Shown: one piece after another, positions 17,672 to 26,396 of the stretch | Position numbering within the stretch: the first letter of the stretch is position 1 | Layout of the letters: every line of letters begins with the position of its first letter | Assembly: GCA_963764955.1 (NCBI GenBank) | Contig: CAVXVE010000004.1 | Location: forward strand, 186,001 to 250,000 | Origin: Roseiarcus sp963764955 | GTDB lineage: Bacteria > Pseudomonadota > Alphaproteobacteria > Rhizobiales > Beijerinckiaceae | Reading direction: 5' to 3' | Length of the DNA stretch: 64,000 bases | Program-made: the position numbers and the translations under genes | The notes under the pieces: generated by a model | What the model was told of the DNA's origin: nothing | Seen by the model: only the letters and a program-made list of their open reading frames with translations | Databases searched by the model: none

Positions 17672-17797
17672 CAAATAAACGCCCATAAACGCCAATAAAC
17701 GCGCATAAACGTTAGTAAATTGACTCCAATTTACTAACGTTTATTTTTCCGAATCGGGACTTTTCAATGGGTTACGAGCGATTGGAATAAAAAAATT
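17672..17797. repeat. Palindromic, iteron-bearing intergenic element, copy 2 (inverted relative to copy 1)
   Basis: Four tandem decamers of the form GCnnATAAAC occupy 17671-17710 with an exact 10-bp period. They run into a perfect hairpin: ATAAACGTTAGTAAATT (17705-17721), a six-base loop, and its complement (17728-17744). Bases 17738-17775 are the exact reverse complement of 11061-11098 in copy 1, and similarity continues through ATTGGAATAAAAAAA. The two copies thus face each other across 6.5 kb that contains DUF6481, hom, DMT, TauE, VOC and recJ. The remaining bases to 17960 show no gene. Confidence 0.85.
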
Positions 17798-17960
17798 CTC
17801 CTCTTCCTCATGACCTCGCCTCTGGGTTGTGCGCGACGATTGCCGGGCGGGCGAAGATCATGGCGTCCATCCGAAGAAAGATAGCATGATTTCTGAATTT
17901 GAGTAAAGAGATTGTTTCGGCGTCGAGGCGGCCGCCGCCCCTCAAGGGCCGAGATCCGGT

Positions 17961-18590
17961 TCAGTCCTTGGGCAGATCCACCGCTCCCCCGATTCGCTGC
18001 GCGATGAGTTGCGCCAGCCGGGCCGTGACCGGCTCGGGAATGTCGACGCCGGTCAAAAGCCAGGTCAGGCCGGAAAGTTGCATGTGGACGCGATAGCGCC
18101 CATCGGGACTGTCGAGGCCGACCACGAAGCTCCGCGGCCCATCGAAATAGGAGTGCGTCAGGACCTGCAAGGGGCGGGCGTTGAACGCCTCGCCGAGCGA
18201 GGGCATGCCGCGGACCGCGCCGGCGTCCTTTTCGCCCGCGTTCAGGACGCCCACGCGTTTCTGGTTCAGGAGCGCCGCGATGGTCTCGGGCGTCAGAAAG
18301 GCGCGCAGCAGCATCTCCGCCGCGGCGCCGTTGAGACTGACGCCCGCCCGAACCGCCGGCAGCTTCTTAAGTTGCGGATTCTCGTCGAGAAAGGCGCGCG
18401 CGATCTGACGACTCAAGGAACGGATGAGCGCCTGCAGGTCGACGCGCTCCATCAAAGCTTGCGCATCGCCCCGCTGGGCCGCCGACGCGAGCTCAGCCGC
18501 GCCGGCGAGCGCCCAGCCCCAGTAGGCCGCGAGCAGGATGACGAGCGCGACCACGCCGCGAATGAGGAGCCGCATCAGGCTCCCTACCAA
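17961..18590 (-). CDS. DUF2939 domain-containing protein
   Basis: A 209-residue protein with one N-terminal hydrophobic segment (LLIRGVVALVILLAAYWGW) that serves as signal anchor, then a soluble domain typical of DUF2939: ELASAAQRGDAQALMERVDL at about residues 32-51, where the AAxxGD-A-L-xxxVD pattern is diagnostic. It is probably anchored in the inner membrane and faces the periplasm. Start ATG 18590 or ATG 18575 (MRLLIRG). Function unknown. It is transcribed divergently from the cyanase gene. Confidence 0.78.
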   Translation of the reverse strand: MVGSLMRLLIRGVVALVILLAAYWGWALAGAAELASAAQRGDAQALMERVDLQALIRSLSRQIARAFLDENPQLKKLPAVRAGVSLNGAAAEMLLRAFLTPETIAALLNQKRVGVLNAGEKDAGAVRGMPSLGEAFNARPLQVLTHSYFDGPRSFVVGLDSPDGRYRVHMQLSGLTWLLTGVDIPEPVTARLAQLIAQRIGGAVDLPKD

Positions 18591-18725
18591 GGGCCGGGCG
18601 CCGCGTCACGCTTTCCGCGCTTTGGAGCATGGTGGAGGGGCAAGATCCTCGCGCCACAGCTTCCCGCTCTGGACCGCCGCTTGCATGGGACGAAGCGCCG
18701 GCGCGACCCGGTTTTATGAACCTGG

Positions 18726-19217
18726 ATGGCGAAGATGACCCGAGCGGAGCTCACCGAAAAGATCCTCGACATCAAGCGCGAGAAGGGCTGGACGTGGAGG
18801 CACGTCACCGACGAGATCGGCGGAATGTCGCCCATTCTCGTCGTTGGCGCGCTGCTCGGGCAGATGAAATTGCCCAAGCCGCTCGCCGAGACGGCGAGCA
18901 GGCTCTTCGGGCTATCCGAGAGCGAAAAGCGGATGCTGAACGAGGTCCCGACGCGCGGCTCGCCGATGCCGCCGACCGACCCCCTCATCTACCGGTTCTA
19001 TGAACTCATCATGGTCAACGGCCCGGCGCTGAAGGCTTTGATCGAGGAGGAGTTCGGCGACGGCATCATGTCGGCGATCGACTTCGACCTCGACCTCGGC
19101 CGCCTCGCCCACGCCAAAGGCGACCGCGTCCGGCTCACCATGTCCGGCAAGTTTTTGCCGTACAAATATTACGGCGCCGAACAGGGCGTGCCGGAATACG
19201 GGTTCAAGGAGGAGTGA
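18726..19217 (+). CDS. cynS: Cyanate hydratase (cyanase)
   Basis: A 163-residue enzyme converting cyanate and bicarbonate to ammonia and carbon dioxide, for detoxification or nitrogen supply. The N-terminal helical domain (ELTEKILDIKREKGWTWRHV) and the C-terminal catalytic domain are complete. The catalytic residues fit by position and spacing: R90 in YRFYELI, E93, and S116 in IMSAIDFD, the same spacing as Arg96, Glu99 and Ser122 of E. coli. The end GVPEYGFKEE is typical. No cynT or cynR is adjacent, so it appears to be a stand-alone gene with its promoter in the 135-bp divergent gap. Confidence 0.95.
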   Translation: MAKMTRAELTEKILDIKREKGWTWRHVTDEIGGMSPILVVGALLGQMKLPKPLAETASRLFGLSESEKRMLNEVPTRGSPMPPTDPLIYRFYELIMVNGPALKALIEEEFGDGIMSAIDFDLDLGRLAHAKGDRVRLTMSGKFLPYKYYGAEQGVPEYGFKEE

Positions 19218-19240
19218 ACGGCCCGGCCAAGTTCTATTAA

Positions 19241-20345
19241 CTACGGCGCCTTGTAACACTTGGCTACGGCGGCGTACAAATCAGTTTCATTCATATGATC
19301 GACATTGAGCGTGCCGAGCGTAGGCGCGTCCCAGTGCGTGAAATCTTTGCCCGTGTACGTTACCGTCACGGGACCCGGGGCGGCATGGGTCCAGGCGCCG
19401 AACGAACCCTCGCTGGTCCCCTGCATCCAAGACTTGTCGGCAAAGGAAAACATGCAACATCCGATCAACTTTGCCGGATTTTGTTTGTTGTAATTGATGC
19501 ATCCGCTGAGCTGGCCCATCAAGATGTTGACGTGATCAGGCTTGGTGCGGTCTTGGCCAATTTCTGTAAACCAGATCGGCAGCTTATACTGATTGTAAGT
19601 GCGGTCGACCCAGCCTGCGCCAGAACCATCGTTTTGAAACAGATAGGCGGCGGAGTTGTAGGTTTGTGGGGCAAGAAATAGCCGGGAGTTCAATGCACTA
19701 AGTTGAGGAATGAGTTGGTCCCATGCGTACCAACAAGGAGGGCGGTTGTTCTGCATGGCAAAACTGACAGGGTGCCCAATTGGTAGTTTGCGATGGTTGG
19801 GAAATTGCTGTTGCTCGATCGAGGCCCACGTATTTGTAAAAGAAACGCAATTAGCTACGCTGATACCATTGCCAGGCAGATCGAATTCGTTCCCGAATAC
19901 AATCCCCTGTATAGCTGGGATGGTAATCGCCGCCCTGTGAAAAAGATTGTATGAGCGCCGGGATCTGCTTGTTCATGTCTGGCAAGCCGCCGCCGGGTTG
20001 AAGGAAATAGTTAGAAACACTGACCAGCACGCCTATTTTATCCATATGGCAGCCGTCGAGAAACAATTGATGGCTGTTGCGAGGGTCCCAGTCATAAAGC
20101 CTGATAACCTCGACACCCATGTTGTACATCTTGATATTGTCCCATCGGCACGGCGGCGGCGCCGGGAAGCCTTCGTTTTGACACCAAGATTGGACAGAAT
20201 TTGAATAGTCTCTACGAAATAGAGCCCCTATATAATCGGCAGTATTGTCGCTGCCAAAAAACACCTGCGTGCTGTTTGCTATAGAAGGATTGTACGGAGC
20301 GGGAAAAGCGTCATTTCCGTAGCATATACCTTTTACGCGCACCAT
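19241..20345 (-). pseudogene. Clan GH-A glycoside hydrolase-like gene with one homopolymer frameshift
   Basis: Two open frames are parts of one gene. The N-terminal part (20345 to 19851) has VKGICYGNDAFPAPYNP and MGVEVIRLYDWDPRNS, like the start of beta-glucan transglycosylases. Removing one base from the run of five A at 19940-19944 joins it to a frame reading IPAIQGIVFGNEFDLPGNG and on into the second part. This gives a protein of about 367 residues with a candidate acid/base glutamate (FGNEFD) and a candidate nucleophile glutamate (PIWFTEIGQ), as in GH17/GH72-like enzymes. Base composition is lower in GC than the neighbours, which suggests acquired DNA. No signal peptide is obvious. Confidence 0.68.
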
Positions 20346-20628
20346 AGCGACCTCCCCTGGAAGAGTGTGTGCAAAACAGAAAGGACAAAAACATCATGAC
20401 AGAAGTCAAAATGTTCTCAGCATTGTATTTGAAGACGATTTTAACCTGCGAGCTCACCGCTAACGCCATCATAAGTTTCCAGTTTGCATCGGGCAACTAA
20501 CAGAAAAGGGGAGGCAACCGAGCAATTACAACCTATACGGGTGTATATCGAAAATATATACGGCCAAAAGCTGAATTCGTCACAATAAATTCATGGTGCT
20601 GAACGTCCGCTCGATCGGTGGTCCGCGC
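20346..20628. other. AT-rich gap upstream of the glycosidase gene
   Basis: About 280 bases, clearly lower in GC than the surroundings, including stretches such as CGAAAATATATACGG. It probably contains the promoter of the glycosidase gene (reading leftwards). No gene is supported. Confidence 0.4.
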
Positions 20629-20727
20629 CTTTCTCATAGAAGGCAAATCTCCTTGGACCCGACTGACCGCCGCTCCATTGCGCGGCGCGCAACTTCACAT
20701 CGACCCATGGCGCCCCGTTCAGCGCAC
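20629..20727 (+). repeat. Degenerate copy of the 5' end of the DNA-exonuclease gene
   Basis: The bases read FLIEGKSPW and, after a gap and shift, HIDPWRPVQR, which matches FLIERKAPL and HIDPWRPVER at the start of the exonuclease gene (23047-23160). DNA similarity is visible but interrupted, so this is an old, decayed partial copy. No complete reading frame exists here. Confidence 0.6.
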
Positions 20728-20851
20728 AGTCCTCAACAAGTCGTGTTCCGAGTGGGCCCAGGCGCCTATTGCCCGGCCGCACAAGCGCCGCGATCGGGCC
20801 TCAAGGCCTTGCAATCGGAAATTGTGATTTCATTGCGGCCTGCGATGCTGC

Positions 20852-21706
20852 GTGCTGAGAACATTGGCGAAGGACTTTAAGACCGATGCGCAGTGCCAAA
20901 CCGTGACGCGCGCCGTGAAGACAGTGTGGATTGTAGCGATCGTCGCCGCCCTCACAATGTCGGCGGCCTTCGCGGCCTACGCGATGGAGCTCCATCGGAT
21001 GGCTTTGTGGCAGGTCGTGCGCGCCTGCGTCGCCGATTACAAGCTGACCGGCGCGCCGTTTCCCTGCCTTGAGGTCAACATTTCCGGCGGCGAGGCGCGC
21101 GGCAACGTCGTCCTGCGAGCGCCGCTCCAGGATGAAACGATCCTGGTCCCGACGCGGAAGATCACCGGGGTCGAGGACCCGTTCCTCCAGTCGCCTGAGG
21201 CGCCGAATTATTTCGACGCCGCGTGGCGCGCGCGCACCTACCTGAAGACTGCGGACGGACGCGCGCCCGAGCGCGACGACATCGCGCTTATCGTGAACTC
21301 CATAATTGTCAGGGGCCAGGACCAGCTCCACATCCACATCGGCTGCCTCCTTCCCTACGCCCGTCGCTCGCTCGAGGCTGCCGCGCCGCAGATCCCGATC
21401 GGCGGATGGGCGCGGATCGGCGCGGTCGTTCCCCATACGATGTTCTGGGGATACCGCATCCGCGCAACGGACCTTGCGAACGCCGAGCCGTTTCGTCTCG
21501 TCGGCGAGGCTTTTGCTGGCAGGGCCAGGAGCCGCGGCGACCTCACGATCATGGTTGCCGGGGTCCGTGTCGAAGGCGACGATGAATTCCTGATTCTCGC
21601 CTCCTACGCTCATGCGCCGGGCGCGTGGTGGCCGGTAGGCTCCGACGACCTCCTTGGCCGGGCTTGCCTCGCCGCGCCGGCCGATGCGGCGGCGCCGAGG
21701 GGGTAA
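20852..21706 (+). CDS. cdh: CDP-diacylglycerol pyrophosphatase
   Basis: A 284-residue protein that would hydrolyse CDP-diacylglycerol to phosphatidate and CMP at the membrane. A signal-anchor (VWIVAIVAALTMSAAFAAYA, about residues 25-44) precedes the catalytic domain. Family motifs seen: LWQVVRACVADYKLTGAPFP(C), the segment around VPTRKITGVEDP, NYFDAAWRAR, and the HIT-like histidines QLHIHIGCL. The length is usual. The start may be GTG 20852 or a later GTG at about 20903; the first 17 residues are not family-like. It lies in a stretch of decayed genes, yet its own frame is intact. Confidence 0.85.
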   Translation: MLRTLAKDFKTDAQCQTVTRAVKTVWIVAIVAALTMSAAFAAYAMELHRMALWQVVRACVADYKLTGAPFPCLEVNISGGEARGNVVLRAPLQDETILVPTRKITGVEDPFLQSPEAPNYFDAAWRARTYLKTADGRAPERDDIALIVNSIIVRGQDQLHIHIGCLLPYARRSLEAAAPQIPIGGWARIGAVVPHTMFWGYRIRATDLANAEPFRLVGEAFAGRARSRGDLTIMVAGVRVEGDDEFLILASYAHAPGAWWPVGSDDLLGRACLAAPADAAAPRG

Positions 21707-21746
21707 GCGCGCGGGCGACCGGCGAACGTGTCGCCCGCGGTCGGAA

Positions 21747-22015
21747 GGCGCTGGTTCGACTTCGCCTGCGTCGACACCATATTGGGGTGTCCCCTTCCTC
21801 GTCGGCGCAAGGCGCCCTTGGACCTTATCGTTTCGACCGACCGCGGCCTCTATTGCGCCGCGGGCGACGCCGCGCCTGGCGCCGTTCTGAAGGACACCAG
21901 GCGGCAGCTCGCGGATTACAAGGCGCCGGAGCGGCTGTGGGCTGTCGACGCCGTGCCGCGCGGCCCGCTAGGCAAGGTCGATCGCCGGGCGGCCGCAGCG
22001 ACGGCGACGCTCGGC
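21747..22015 (+). pseudogene. Chimeric remnant: exonuclease 5' end joined to the C-terminus of an AMP-forming ligase
   Basis: Bases 21747-21867 copy the start of the exonuclease gene; 63 bp (21805-21867) are identical to 23058-23120. Directly after the join, in the same frame, the sequence reads LADYKAPERLWAVDAVPRGP and LGKVDRR, the classical C-terminal motif of acyl-CoA synthetases (K-A-P, then G-K-x-D-R with the catalytic lysine). The rest of that ligase gene is missing. An open frame can be read through both parts (from about 21728), but a 171-residue fusion of such pieces is unlikely to be functional. Bases 22016-22230 hold no supported gene. Confidence 0.72.
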
Positions 22016-22230
22016 AGGGCCGCCTGCAGCCCGATCGACGGCCCCCACGTCATCAGGCAGATCGGTCGCTTCACACGAAAGTCGCGACCGAACGGCCCGG
22101 AGCGGGGTCGTTCACACCCCCACCGCATTCATCCTATAGGGGTCGCCAATCGCCAGCTTTGCAAGACCTCGTTCTCGCCAACGGCTGCAGATCTGCGAAA
22201 CGCAAGACCGAGATCAAGGGAGCGGAATTC

Positions 22231-22977
22231 ATGGGAGAGCTGACCGGAAAAGTCGCAGTCGTCACGGGGGCGTCGAAAGGGATCGGCGCAGCCATTGCAC
22301 GAACTTTCGCCGAGGCGGGGGCGGCTGTCGCGGTCAACTACGCTTCGAACAAGGCCGACGCCGAGAAAGTGGTCGGCGAGATCGTTAAATCTGGCGGCAA
22401 AGCGGTCGCAATCCAGGCGGATGTCGCCAAGCGCGCTGATGTGACGCGTCTGTTCGAGGAGACAAAAGCGAAGTTGGGAAAGCCCAATATTCTCGTCAAC
22501 AACGCGGGCGTGTACCAGTTTGGTCCGTTCGAGTCGCTGACCGAACAGGATTTCCATCGCCACTTCGACACCAATGTGCTGGGCGCGATCCTCGCCACCC
22601 AAGAGGCGGTGAAAGCCTTCGACGGCTCGGGCGGCGCCGTGATCAACCTCAGCACGATCTCGAGCACCAATCCGTCGCCGAACTCCCTCCTTTATTCCGC
22701 CTCGAAAAGCGCAATCGACACGATCACCCGCGAGCTCGCCCTCGAGCTTGCCCCGAAGGGAATTCGGGTCAACGCCATCGCCCCCGGCATGACCGAGACC
22801 GAGGGCTTCGCCGCCGCCGGCCTTAGCGCCGAGTCGGCGAAGGCGTTGGGCTTTTCCCTGCCTCTGGGACGGTTGGGCAAGCCGGAGGAGATCGCCCGGG
22901 TCGCGCTCTTTCTCGCCTCCGATCAATCCGCGTGGGTGACCGGCGAGCGCATTTCGGCCTCGGGTGGGCAAAGGTAG
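22231..22977 (+). CDS. SDR-family oxidoreductase (3-oxoacyl-ACP-reductase-like)
   Basis: A 248-residue classical short-chain dehydrogenase. The cofactor motif is VVTGASKGIG (residues 11-20); NNAG follows at LVNNAGVYQFG; and the catalytic Ser-Tyr-Lys set is seen in STISSTNPSPNSLLYSASKS (S, then Y-x-x-x-K). It ends with SDQSAWVTGERISASGGQR, near the typical WVTGxxxxxDGG. ATG 22231 follows AAGGGAGCGG at good spacing. It would oxidise or reduce a hydroxy/keto substrate with NADP(H), since the residues around strand 2 (NYASN) suggest NADP. Its flanks are duplicated fragments of the exonuclease gene. Confidence 0.88.
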   Translation: MGELTGKVAVVTGASKGIGAAIARTFAEAGAAVAVNYASNKADAEKVVGEIVKSGGKAVAIQADVAKRADVTRLFEETKAKLGKPNILVNNAGVYQFGPFESLTEQDFHRHFDTNVLGAILATQEAVKAFDGSGGAVINLSTISSTNPSPNSLLYSASKSAIDTITRELALELAPKGIRVNAIAPGMTETEGFAAAGLSAESAKALGFSLPLGRLGKPEEIARVALFLASDQSAWVTGERISASGGQR

Positions 22978-23070
22978 GCGAGACGGCAAATCCCCGCAGG
23001 CGCCGGTTCGATTTCGCCTCCGCCGACACCATATTACGGTGTCCCCTTCCTCATCGAGCGCAAGGCGCCC

Positions 23071-24109
23071 TTGGACCTTATCGTTTCGACCGACCGCGGC
23101 CTCTATTGCGCCGCGGGCGAGTTTCATATCGATCCCTGGCGCCCGGTTGAGCGCGCGATCATCACCCATGCCCATTCCGACCATGCGCGCTTCGGCTCGG
23201 ATATTTACGTCTGCCATCGCGACACGGCCCCGATCCTGCGGAAACGCCTCGGCGACGTCGCGATCGAGACCGCGGCCTACGGCGAAATCCTGACCCGCAA
23301 CGGGGTCGAGATTTCGCTTCATCCCGCGGGCCACGTGCTGGGCTCAGCGCAGGTCCGGGTGGCGCTGAACGGCGAGACCTGGGTCGCGTCGGGCGACTAC
23401 AAGCTCGAGAGCGACGGCGTCTCGGCGCCCTTCGAGCCGCTCCGCTGCCACGCCTTCATCACCGAGTCGACCTTCGGGCTGCCGATCTACCGCTGGCGCC
23501 CGCAGGCCGAGACATCGCGGCGATCGACGCCTGGCGGCGCGAGAACATCGCCGCGGGCCGCGCGAGCCTCCTCTTCGCCTATGCGCTCGGCAAGGCGCAG
23601 CGCGTGCTTGCGCATGTCGATGCCGCGCTTGGGGCCGATCGTCTGTCACGGCGCGGTCGAGGCGATCAATACGCTCTATCGCGAGGCCGGAATCGTTCTG
23701 CCGCCGACGCGGCTCGCGACGCAGATCGAGAACAAGAAGGATTTCGCCCGCGCCCTCATTCTCGCCCCGCCGTCCGCCGCCGCGAGCCCGTGGCTCAAGC
23801 GCTTCGGCGACTATTCCGACGCGCTGGCGAGCGGCTGGATGCAGGTCCGGGGAAACCGCCGCAGGCGCGGGCTCGACCGCGGCTTTGCGCTCTCCGACCA
23901 TGCGGACTGGCCGGGCCTGATCGCCGCCATCGAGGCGACTGGAGCTGAACGCGTTCTCGTCACGCATGGGTACACGGAGCCGCTGACGCGCTACCTGCAC
24001 GAGAAGGGTCTCGACGCGCGTGCGCTTCAGACCGCCTACGGCGACGACGAGGACGGCGCCGAAGCGCCAGCGGAAGGCGAAGGCGGCGCAGGCGGAGAGC
24101 GAGGCGTGA
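23071..24109 (+). pseudogene. Ligase-associated DNA exonuclease (metallo-beta-lactamase/beta-CASP type), multiply frameshifted
   Basis: The frame begins near TTG 23071 with STDRGLYCAAGEFHIDPWRP and has the metal-binding ITHAHSDHARFG, the next histidine in HPAGHVLGSAQV, and later ALSDHADWPGL and VLVTHGYTEPL, as in ligase-associated exonucleases of bacterial DNA-damage operons. Three indels are inferred: a missing base near 23511, an extra G in the run 23631-23634 (between them the correct reading is DIAAIDAWRRENIAAGRASL), and an extra base near 24055. After that the natural basic tail (APKRQRKAKAAQAESEA) ends at TGA 24107-24109, overlapping the ligase GTG. It is either decayed or carries sequence errors. 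Confidence 0.78.
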
Positions 24110-25843
24110 AGGCCTTCGCCGCGCTCTACCGACGACTCGATTCGGCGACCTCGACCCGCGCCAAGCAGGCGGCGATGGTCGCGTTCTTCGCCGCGGCGAG
24201 GGACGATCCAACGCGATGGGCGAGCGCCGCCTGGACGGTCTATTTCCTCAGCGGCGGCAAGCCGCGCCAGACCGCGCCGACCCGACTTCTCTGGCGCCTT
24301 GCGGTCGAAGGCTCCGGCTATCCCGACTGGCTCTGCGGCGAGTGCTACGGCGCGGTCGGCGATCTCGCCGAGATGCTGTCGCTGCTTCTGCCCGAGGGCG
24401 CGCGCGGCGAGGAGGTTTCGCTCGACATCTGGATGCGCGAGCGGCTGCTTCCGCTTCCGTCGCTCGACGAGGAGGAGCGATACGCACGCGCTCAAGCAAT
24501 GGGTCGGGGACCTCGCGATGGACGAGCGGCTCGTCTTCTTCAAGCTCATCACGGGGGAATTGCGCGTCGGCGTGTCGCGGCTGCAGGTGGTCAAGGCGCT
24601 GGCCGAGGTCGCGGGCGTCGACGAAGGGCGCATGGCGCAGAGGCTGATCGGCTATGCTCAGGCGCGGCGGATCCCGACAGCGGCGGATTTCGAGGCGCTG
24701 ATCGGCGAAGTTGGCCACGCGGAGGCGCACGCGCTCGACGCGGGCAAGCCCTATCCGTTCTATCTGGCGCAATCGTGGAGCCGGCCGCTGGCTGAGATGG
24801 AGCCGGCGCTTGGGGCCCCCTCGGACTGGATCGTGGAATGGAAGTTCGACGGCATCCGCGCGCAATTGCTCAAGCGCGGCGAGAACTGGCGCTTATGGTC
24901 GCGCGGCGAGGAGCTGATCTCCGACGCCTATCCGGATCTTGAGCCGCTGGCGCGCGCTTTGCCGAGCGGCGTCGCGCTCGATGGCGAGCTTGTGGTGCTG
25001 ATCCCGCCGGAACACGACTTCGCGCCCGATTCGCTCGAGGGGCTCGCGATCTTCGCAAGCCTCCAGCAGCGGCTCGGGCGCAAGATCGTGAGCGAAAAGA
25101 CGCTGCGCGAATTGCCGGTCGCCTTCATCGCCTATGACCTGATCGAGAGCGAGGGCCGCGACCTTCGCGCCGAGCCGCAGCATGTGCGCCGCGCTCTGCT
25201 CGAAGCGCTGGTCGAGCGCCTCTTCGCGGAGGCGAAGACGCGCGGCGAGCGCCTGCCGATCCGCATCAGCCCGACGGTTTCCGCCGACACCTGGGAGGCG
25301 CTGGCCGGAGAAGCGCGAGCAGGCGCGGGCGCTGACGCGCGAGGGCCTGATGCTGAAGGCGCGCGACGGCGCCTACGGGATCGGGCGGCGCAAGGGCGAC
25401 GACCGCACGGACGTATGGTGGAAATGGAAGCTCGACCCGATGAGCGTCGACGCGGTCGTGATCTACGCCGAGCGCGGGCATGGTCGCCGCTCGGGCGTCT
25501 ACACCGACTACACCTTCGCCGTCTGGAGCGCCGGCGAAGAAGCCGGGACCCGGGAGCTGGTGCCGTTCGCCAAGGCCTATTCGGGACTCACGGATGCGGA
25601 GATCCGCGAGATGGACGCCATCGTTCGCCGCACCACGGTCGAGACCTTCGGCCCGTGCGCAGCGTCGAGCCGACGCAGGTGTTCGAACTCGGCTTCGAGG
25701 GCATTGCGCCAAGCAAACGCCACAAGAGCGGCGTCGCCGTCCGCTTTCCCCGCATGCTGCGCTGGCGGCGCGACAAGCCGGTCGCGGAAGCCGACACGCT
25801 CGAGGCGCTCAAGGCGCTTTTGGCGGGCGGCCGGGGCGGGTGA
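24106..25843 (+). pseudogene. ATP-dependent DNA ligase (exonuclease-associated), with three frameshifts
   Basis: It starts with GTG 24106 (MKAFAALYRRLDSATSTRAK) inside the overlap with the exonuclease. The adenylation domain has the catalytic-lysine motif EWKFDGIRAQ, then VALDGELVV and VAFIAYDLIE, followed by an OB-fold with WWKWKLDP. Frame changes are needed near 24481 (extra base; then THALKQWVGDLAMDE), near 25307 (extra G; then EKREQARALTREGLML) and near 25654 (missing G; then VRSVEPTQVFELGFEGI). Corrected, it is about 578 residues. It would seal nicks in a repair pathway together with the exonuclease. The usual partner genes (an Lhr-like helicase and the PdeM nuclease) are not found next to it. 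Confidence 0.8.
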
Positions 25844-25929
25844 AGAGCGGCGAAGAGAAAGCGGACAGGAAGAAGCGGCGCGGACTTAACGGCGCCGCCA
25901 GTCGAAATTCGAAATTACCAACAGCGGTT

Positions 25930-26242
25930 TTGTAACCAAGGGCTCGACCCCTCCGCCGGCGACAAGCAGCAACATCCTGTGGCGGACCGCTTCGACCGGG
26001 GGCGTCGAAATCTGGAGCCCGAATGGCTCGGGGGGCTTCACCTACGATAATCTGGGCGCTGTCAACACGAGCTGGCAGATCCAGGGGACCGGAGACTTCA
26101 CCGGCAGCGGCGAAGACGGCATCCTGTGGCGGAACGCGTCAACGGCGCTGTCGAGCTCTGGAACTCGAATAGCTCGGGCGGCTTCACCTACGATAACTTG
26201 GGCGTTGTCGACACTAGTTGGCAGATCTTCAAACAGAGCTGA
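25930..26242 (+). pseudogene. Remnant of an FG-GAP-like repeat protein
   Basis: Reads SNILWRTASTGGVEIWSPNG, then SGGFTYDNLGAVNTSWQIQG and GDFTGSGEDGILWRN. After one frame change near 26135 a second unit (VNGAVELWNSNSSGGFTYDN) ends at TGA 26240-26242. These are the same 48-residue units as in the protease at 7574-9436, closest to its terminal repeat. No protease domain or start lies upstream, so this is an orphan 3' end of a relative of that gene. The region 26243-26396 holds nothing recognisable. Confidence 0.75.
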
Positions 26243-26396
26243 TTTAGCGATCTGACGACCGTCGTGGGCGGATTTGCGCCGTGACGGGCCAGGCTCGAGA
26301 CGAGTTCTGCAGTTCGCTACCGGGCCTTTTCGTAGACGGTGCGGCGCCGACCATGGACCAGGGACTGGCGCTCGCCGAAACTGGAAGGGGCCTAGT

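Noticed and set aside
14144..17695. A 1183-codon minus-strand open frame opposite TauE, VOC and recJ
   Set aside because: Three recognisable genes occupy the plus strand; the antisense product is low-complexity and basic.
17672..17797. Palindromic iteron element as a plasmid-type replication origin
   Set aside because: No Rep gene lies nearby and the surrounding genes are chromosomal core genes; a second inverted copy argues for a dispersed element instead.
17672..17797. The decamer array as a CRISPR array
   Set aside because: The units are only 10 bp, directly adjacent, with no spacers and no cas genes.
21625..22230. An N-terminal extension of the SDR protein reaching back to 21625
   Set aside because: The SDR family start and a good ribosome binding site are at 22231; the upstream part covers duplicated exonuclease and ligase fragments.
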